A stretch of 11,081 nucleotides of DNA, taken from assembly GCA_021604265.1 (NCBI GenBank), contig BQIY01000034.1, positions 1-11,081 on the forward strand, given 5' to 3'. This document shows positions 7,596 to 11,081 of this stretch, piece after piece. The DNA comes from Nitrospirales bacterium. GTDB lineage: Bacteria; Nitrospirota; Nitrospiria; Nitrospirales; UBA8639. Below the pieces are notes generated by a model. That model worked only from the letters and a program-made list of their open reading frames with translations, was not told the origin of the DNA and ran no database searches. Position numbers and translations under genes: made by a program. Position 1 is the first letter of the stretch, and every line of letters starts with the position of its first letter.

Positions 7596-7602
7596 GAGTT
7601 AT

Positions 7603-8526
7603 TTACTCATTCTTGTATCTTTTTCTTCGCCAGACCGTGAGTCCAGCTAATCCAGTTCCTAACAAGACGACCGTGGATGGTTCGGGTATGGGCTGAACGG
7701 GTCCCAACCCCAAAGCCGTAGCAGTGCCTATGTCTCCTGGTAACTCTTCGAAAAACTCAATTTCGTAATTTACCATACCTATAGGTGTAGTTGATGGGGT
7801 AACAAAGAAAAAGTCGATTTCCCCTCTGGCAAGAAGTAAGTCTGGCTCGTCATTTGGAATGAATGATGTTAAACGTGGGGTGATAGGACGAATTTGATTG
7901 GCTCCATACCATATAAGCCGATTGTCAGGGGCAGTTCGAAATCCAGCCAAATAGTTAGCGGGTGCTGACGAGAAAGGCGAAGAGGCAGGGATTAGGCCTC
8001 TCCCGGCATTAACTACGGCTAAATCACTAAAGGAAACTCCGAAGGTTTGTGGTGCTATTTCTCCTGGCACAGACGGTGTTATGAAGTCGGTAAGAAAAAT
8101 ATCATCCTCGAAAAATGGATCCTCGCAAAATGGATTGGCAGGCGTATTACACGTAGGATCCTCTGGGCCGAAGTTTAGCGTTTGGACATAGGTGAATAAC
8201 TTCTTTGTCTCGTCGAGGAAGACCTTGGTGTCAAGTGTTAAGCCCTCAATCCGTCTCCTCGGAAAACCAACTGTATTAAAAAGAATAGGGTTGGTCGATA
8301 GCTGCTCGATTTGGGTTTTCAGTAACCCTTCTCCTATTTGCAGGTTATCGAAATTGTTAATTTGTTTGATATCAAGTCGAAAGCCAGGTTGAATCGGAAC
8401 AGCCCACACAGGTGCTAACCAACCAAGAACCACTCCCATAGCCGTTACTAAAAATAGGCACTTTTTTGTCATCCCCTTACATCGCACTTTTCTGGGACGT
8501 GGCCACCGACATAACAAAGTCTTCAT
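7603..8526 (-). CDS. PEP-CTERM exosortase-sorted secreted protein
   Basis: A 307-residue exported protein. The start is taken as the ATG at 8526, because AAAGGAG lies eight bases before it; an in-frame TTG at 8562 has no such support. The N-terminus is a long signal peptide: a basic region with many Arg and Lys, the hydrophobic CLFLVTAMGVVLGWLAPV at residues 23-40, and a likely cut after VWA at 42. The C-terminus is a textbook PEP-CTERM sorting signal: PEPST at 281-285, a short membrane helix (VVLLGTGLAGLTVW) and the basic tail RRKRYKNE. In known systems an exosortase cleaves this tail at the inner membrane and the protein goes to the envelope or extracellular matrix. The central part (43-275) matches no domain I know. 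It is rich in Pro, Phe and Asn and has one Cys pair (CNTPANPFC). No exosortase gene is in the window. An alternative start at the ATG at 8472 lacks proper ribosome spacing. Confidence 0.88.
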   Translation of the reverse strand: MKTLLCRWPRPRKVRCKGMTKKCLFLVTAMGVVLGWLAPVWAVPIQPGFRLDIKQINNFDNLQIGEGLLKTQIEQLSTNPILFNTVGFPRRRIEGLTLDTKVFLDETKKLFTYVQTLNFGPEDPTCNTPANPFCEDPFFEDDIFLTDFITPSVPGEIAPQTFGVSFSDLAVVNAGRGLIPASSPFSSAPANYLAGFRTAPDNRLIWYGANQIRPITPRLTSFIPNDEPDLLLARGEIDFFFVTPSTTPIGMVNYEIEFFEELPGDIGTATALGLGPVQPIPEPSTVVLLGTGLAGLTVWRRKRYKNE

Positions 8527-8534
8527 TTCGCTGT

Positions 8535-8541
8535 CTCCTTT
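8535..8541 (-). promoter_or_regulatory. Ribosome binding site deciding the PEP-CTERM start
   Basis: AAAGGAG on the minus strand lies eight bases before the ATG at 8526. It sits inside the longer reading frame that opens at a TTG at 8562, which argues that the TTG is not used. Confidence 0.75.
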
Positions 8542-8633
8542 GTAAATATTAAACTGTGTCAAACCATGAAGGAGTAGTGAGCACGATGATAAGTGCTAAG
8601 TTTAAAAGGGAGTTTATAAGTGGATACATCCTC

Positions 8634-8668
8634 AGTTTCCTGATGTCTTTTATTACTTAAGTTTCCTG
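8634..8668 (-). promoter_or_regulatory. Paired 9-bp direct repeats upstream of the PEP-CTERM gene
   Basis: CAGGAAACT (minus strand) occurs twice, at 8660-8668 and 8634-8642, with starts 26 bases apart. The second copy ends about 110 bases upstream of the PEP-CTERM start codon, a normal position for an activator site. The palindrome ACTTAAGT (8655-8662) overlaps the distal copy. I found no clear sigma54 or sigma70 promoter downstream of it. The repeat is seen; the regulator is unknown. Confidence 0.35.
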
Positions 8669-8991
8669 TTCCCCCATCCAGCCTAGAAGGAATGAACCCC
8701 ATCAATATCACACTCAACCATTAGAAGCATAGCAGATGAAAAATTTCGCAGAAACCCGTAGGATTCCTGGTTATCCAAGAAAATCTCCTTAGGCGTTGTG
8801 GAGCATAAACACGGCTGGGGTCACAGAGTCTCATGTAAAGGTCGGATGAGGTGTAATCCAAAAAAATAGCGTATTTCTTCCAGTCCAGCGTGGCTCCAAT
8901 TTCAGTAATGGAGTCTGATCTCTCCCTTGCTCATTTCAGAATTTTGAAATATGGTGATTATGTGTAGGGGGCTTAAAAATACGGACTTTAC

Positions 8992-9044
8992 GAGGCAACA
9001 CCTGTTACAAATCTCAAGTGGCCTATGCGCCATTAGCTTGCCTC
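8992..9044. other. Nested inverted repeat in gene-free DNA
   Basis: GAGGCAA (8992-8998) pairs perfectly with TTGCCTC (9038-9044). Inside this, AGTGGC pairs with GCCATT (one G-T wobble) around the loop CTATGC. Together they form a two-level stem with an unpaired left arm of about 18 bases. It could be a fold of a small RNA or a protein-binding dyad; it could also be chance, since I did not calculate folding energy. Confidence 0.25.
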
Positions 9045-9616
9045 CCATGACGAGCTTGTCTTTAGCATGGCATTGAGAATTACCAGTAGCTTGTGAGTCC
9101 AACCGTTGGGAAAAAATATGGTGAACGCATCGGATATTCTTTAGGCTATTAGAGATAGTCATACATATTGTAGGAACTGGCACATTTGGATTGTTGTGGC
9201 TACGACTGTCGTCACCCCGCCTTTCACCTAAGATCGAACGCGAGTTTTGTACAGTTTTATGCCTAATTGAAATTACTGATATGATCGAAGCGTGTGCTGA
9301 TGGTAGCCCTGTCGTGTTGCTGTGGATTTCAGTTGATTTTTAAACGTGTTTGGTCATGTCATGCTCGTGGTCCACTGAGAAACGGTGTTGACGATTACTA
9401 TTGACTCTGTAAGACCGGAAAGCGTAAGGAATAGAAATAGTTATCGACTTTAAGATCTCTTCTTAGATAAAATTTTGCTCTAGAAATAAGCGATAGCATC
9501 TGAGTGAGCCGAAGTGTGACATTTTGGCTGTGTCCCTGTGAGAATTACAATAAAAAATTACCATTTCAGCTTTCTTTATGACTGAACCCTCTGATTCTAG
9601 AGATTGCAGAAAAAAT

Positions 9617-9630
9617 CAATTGTGAAATTG
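9617..9630. promoter_or_regulatory. Small dyad upstream of cysD
   Basis: CAATT and AATTG form a perfect 5-bp dyad around GTGA, about 120 bases before the cysD start. AAGATCTT, a palindrome, follows at 9638-9645. Such symmetry suits a dimeric regulator, but no known sulfur-regulator motif was recognised. Confidence 0.25.
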
Positions 9631-9743
9631 TAGAGATAAGATCTTCCCCTTAACAAAAACCCCAACATACTTAGTCAAGTCTTATAGCTTATTAAGTGAA
9701 AAATTTCTATCTCAACCAACACTACCCTTCTTCATAATTTCGT

Positions 9744-9752
9744 GAGGTGATC
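9744..9752 (+). promoter_or_regulatory. Strong Shine-Dalgarno sequence fixing the cysD start
   Basis: GAGGTGATC is fully complementary to the usual 3' end of bacterial 16S rRNA and directly precedes the ATG at 9753. An in-frame GTG at 9747 lies inside this site, so it is unlikely to be the start. Confidence 0.75.
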
Positions 9753-10694
9753 ATGTTATCCTCTGTAAAAGAGCCTAAGCGTCCTATGCGGGACGCCTCA
9801 ATGTTTTCTCATTTGCAGCAGTTAGAAGCAGAAAGTATCTATATATTTCGTGAAGTCGTTGCGGAATGTGAAAATCCAGTGATGCTCTATTCGATAGGCA
9901 AGGATTCGTCAGTCTTATTGCATCTCGCCCGTAAGGCATTTTATCCCTCGAAATTACCGTTCCCGCTTCTCCATGTCGATACGAAATGGAAATTTTCGGA
10001 AATGATCAAATTCAGAGATAAGATTGCAAAAGATTATGCGCTCGACCTGATTGTCCATAGCAATCAGAGAGGGATCGAGCAAGGTTTCAGCCCGTTGACC
10101 CACGGGTCGGTCTATACGGATGTGATGAAAACCGAAGCGCTCAAGCAAGCACTGGAGAAGTATCGGTATGATGCGGCATTTGGCGGGGCGCGGCGAGACG
10201 AGGAAGCTTCACGTGCTAAAGAACGTAAGTTGTCATTTCGGACTTCGACGCATCGCTGGGATCCGAAAAATCAACGTCCAGAATTGTGGAATATTTTTAA
10301 TGCTCGAATCCGACGGGGTGAAAGCCTTCGAGCGTTTCCGTTATCAAATTGGACGGAGCTGGATGTATGGGAATATATCTATCAGGAAGATATTCCTGTC
10401 GTGCCCCTGTATTTTGCCAAAGAGCGGCCCGTGGTTGAACGGGATGGCATGCTGTTGATGGTCGATGATCACCGACTTCCTCTCCTTCCTGATGAAAAAC
10501 CGGTCTTGCGGTCCGTCCGGTTTCGCACGCTCGGCTGTTACCCCCTGACGGGAGCCATTGAATCCACGGCGAGCAATTTACCGGAAATCATCAACGAAAT
10601 GGCATGTTCCCGGACTTCTGAGCGTCAAGGACGAGTGATTGATCGTGACGCCATTGGCTCCATGGAAAAGAAAAAACAAGAGGGGTATTTCTAA
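9753..10694 (+). CDS. cysD: Sulfate adenylyltransferase subunit 2 (ATP sulfurylase small subunit)
   Basis: A 313-residue cytoplasmic enzyme subunit that makes adenosine 5'-phosphosulfate from ATP and sulfate, the first step of sulfate assimilation. It works with the GTPase CysN, encoded next. The N-type ATP pyrophosphatase P-loop reads SIGKDSS at residues 47-53, as in E. coli CysD. Other matching stretches are [38 protein letters not shown] and [14 protein letters not shown]. The C-terminus [20 protein letters not shown] is also conserved. Length is close to the E. coli protein (302 residues), with about eleven extra residues at the N-terminus. The reading frame is complete, with no missing key residue that I can see. 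Its stop codon overlaps the cysN start in TAATG, so translation is probably coupled. A long gene-free region upstream should carry its promoter. Confidence 0.97.
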   Translation: MLSSVKEPKRPMRDASMFSHLQQLEAESIYIFREVVAECENPVMLYSIGKDSSVLLHLARKAFYPSKLPFPLLHVDTKWKFSEMIKFRDKIAKDYALDLIVHSNQRGIEQGFSPLTHGSVYTDVMKTEALKQALEKYRYDAAFGGARRDEEASRAKERKLSFRTSTHRWDPKNQRPELWNIFNARIRRGESLRAFPLSNWTELDVWEYIYQEDIPVVPLYFAKERPVVERDGMLLMVDDHRLPLLPDEKPVLRSVRFRTLGCYPLTGAIESTASNLPEIINEMACSRTSERQGRVIDRDAIGSMEKKKQEGYF

Positions 10695-11081
10695 TGGCTT
10701 CCGATTCACACGAAATCAGTCATCAACCTGAATCCTCTTGTACGACAAACGCAGAGCTAGGGTTGTTGCGTTTCATGACCTGCGGAAGTGTGGATGATGG
10801 GAAAAGCACTTTCATCGGCCGATTACTATGGGACTCAAAGCTCGTCTTTGACGATCAACTCACCACATTGGAATCTGAAAGCAAGCGCGTAGGGACGCAG
10901 CATGGTGACATCGATTACGCGTTACTCGTTGACGGTCTGCAGGCCGAACGCGAACAGGGCATCACAATTGATGTCGCTTATCGGTTTTTCTCGACTGACA
11001 AGCGAAAGTTCATCGTCGCGGACTCGCCAGGGCATGAACAATACACGCGCAATATGGCCACTGGAGCCTCCACGGTTGATG
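10694..11081 (+). CDS. cysN: Sulfate adenylyltransferase subunit 1 (GTPase), 3' end missing
   Basis: The gene starts at an ATG overlapping the cysD stop by one base and stays open for 129 codons to the window edge. The product is the GTPase subunit of ATP sulfurylase; GTP hydrolysis drives sulfate activation by CysD. The visible part is the start of an EF-Tu-like G domain. The P-loop GSVDDGKS is at residues 31-38, the switch I region GITIDVAY at 89-96 and the G3 motif DSPGH at 110-114, followed by [13 protein letters not shown]. The stretch [20 protein letters not shown] is identical to E. coli CysN as I recall it. The first 25 residues are variable and polar. Because the C-terminus is missing, I cannot tell whether this is CysN alone or a CysNC fusion with APS kinase. 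Confidence 0.95.
   Translation, partial: MASDSHEISHQPESSCTTNAELGLLRFMTCGSVDDGKSTFIGRLLWDSKLVFDDQLTTLESESKRVGTQHGDIDYALLVDGLQAEREQGITIDVAYRFFSTDKRKFIVADSPGHEQYTRNMATGASTVD

Larger units (their letters stand above)
6947..7602. other. Convergent gene-free gap with short repeats
   Basis: This 656-base stretch lies between a plus-strand gene and a minus-strand gene and shows no supported coding sequence. A weak dyad, AGCGGG/CTCGCT at 6959-6977, follows the upstream gene but has no T-run. AACCCTGAAT is repeated at 7101-7110 and 7225-7234. GGGAGTAC is repeated in tandem at 7325-7344. GGCGTT/AACGCC forms a 6-bp dyad at 7524-7543. No clear intrinsic terminator was found for either flanking gene. Confidence 0.55.
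8527..9752. other. Long gene-free divergent region before cysD
   Basis: About 1.2 kb separates the PEP-CTERM gene start from cysD, and I see no gene in it. An open frame on the minus strand (8902-9183) lacks a ribosome site and does not look like a real protein. The DNA is AT-rich, most clearly from about 9420 to 9740. It holds the leader of the PEP-CTERM gene (dyad AGCAC/GTGCT at 8580-8597), two 9-bp direct repeats (8634-8668), a nested inverted repeat (8992-9044) and a small dyad before cysD (9617-9630). It could hide an RNA gene or decayed coding sequence. Confidence 0.55.

Noticed and set aside
8892..8915. GGCTCCA/TGGAGTC dyad with a ten-base loop
   Set aside because: It contains a wobble pair and a long loop and has no T-run or adjacent gene; it is probably chance.
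8902..9183. 93-codon open frame on the minus strand in the gap before cysD
   Set aside because: It begins at a GTG without a ribosome site, its composition looks random, and it spans the nested inverted repeat.
9200..9260. Short stretch near 9230 resembling a tRNA 3' half
   Set aside because: No T-arm, anticodon arm or acceptor stem could be assembled.

Overview
The window looks like chromosomal DNA of a free-living Gram-negative-type bacterium, probably a chemolithoautotroph. It encodes a BicA-type bicarbonate transporter, an exosortase-sorted (PEP-CTERM) secreted protein, a PepN aminopeptidase of the E. coli type and an ATP sulfurylase pair (cysD-cysN). Base composition is mid-range, with AT-rich intergenic DNA. 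A Nitrospira-like member of the Nitrospirota is my best guess. That is inference from gene content only, since no rRNA or phylogenetic marker is present.

Layout. Positions 1-510 (minus) hold the 5' part of a secreted TPR-repeat protein that runs off the left edge. Positions 747-1574 (minus) encode an MscS-family mechanosensitive channel, followed on its transcript by a strong imperfect hairpin (688-715) and a possible weak terminator (601-634). A 387-base divergent intergenic region with several short dyads and a tentative promoter separates mscS from a plus-strand group: a BicA-like SulP transporter (1962-3632), pepN (3701-6373) and a 137-residue protein I do not recognise (6533-6946). The first two are 68 bases apart with no terminator visible, so they may be co-transcribed.

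A 656-base convergent gap (6947-7602) carries short repeats, including a tandem GGGAGTAC motif and a distant third copy of its core. A PEP-CTERM protein gene lies on the minus strand. Its start should be the ATG at 8526, not the upstream TTG, because a good Shine-Dalgarno sequence precedes that ATG and a signal peptide follows. A further gap of about 1.2 kb (8527-9752) contains no gene I can support. It has a pair of 9-bp direct repeats upstream of the PEP-CTERM gene, a nested inverted repeat and a small dyad before cysD. At the right edge cysD (9753-10694) overlaps the start of cysN by one base; cysN runs off the window.

How the genes fit together. BicA-like bicarbonate uptake and CysDN sulfate activation fit an autotroph making biomass from inorganic carbon and sulfate. 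MscS protects the cell during osmotic downshock, PepN recycles peptides, and the PEP-CTERM protein is probably processed at the cell envelope and exposed or released. I found no mobile element, CRISPR array, rRNA or tRNA. The less explained parts are the 137-residue protein, the PEP-CTERM protein and the repeat-bearing intergenic DNA beside it.
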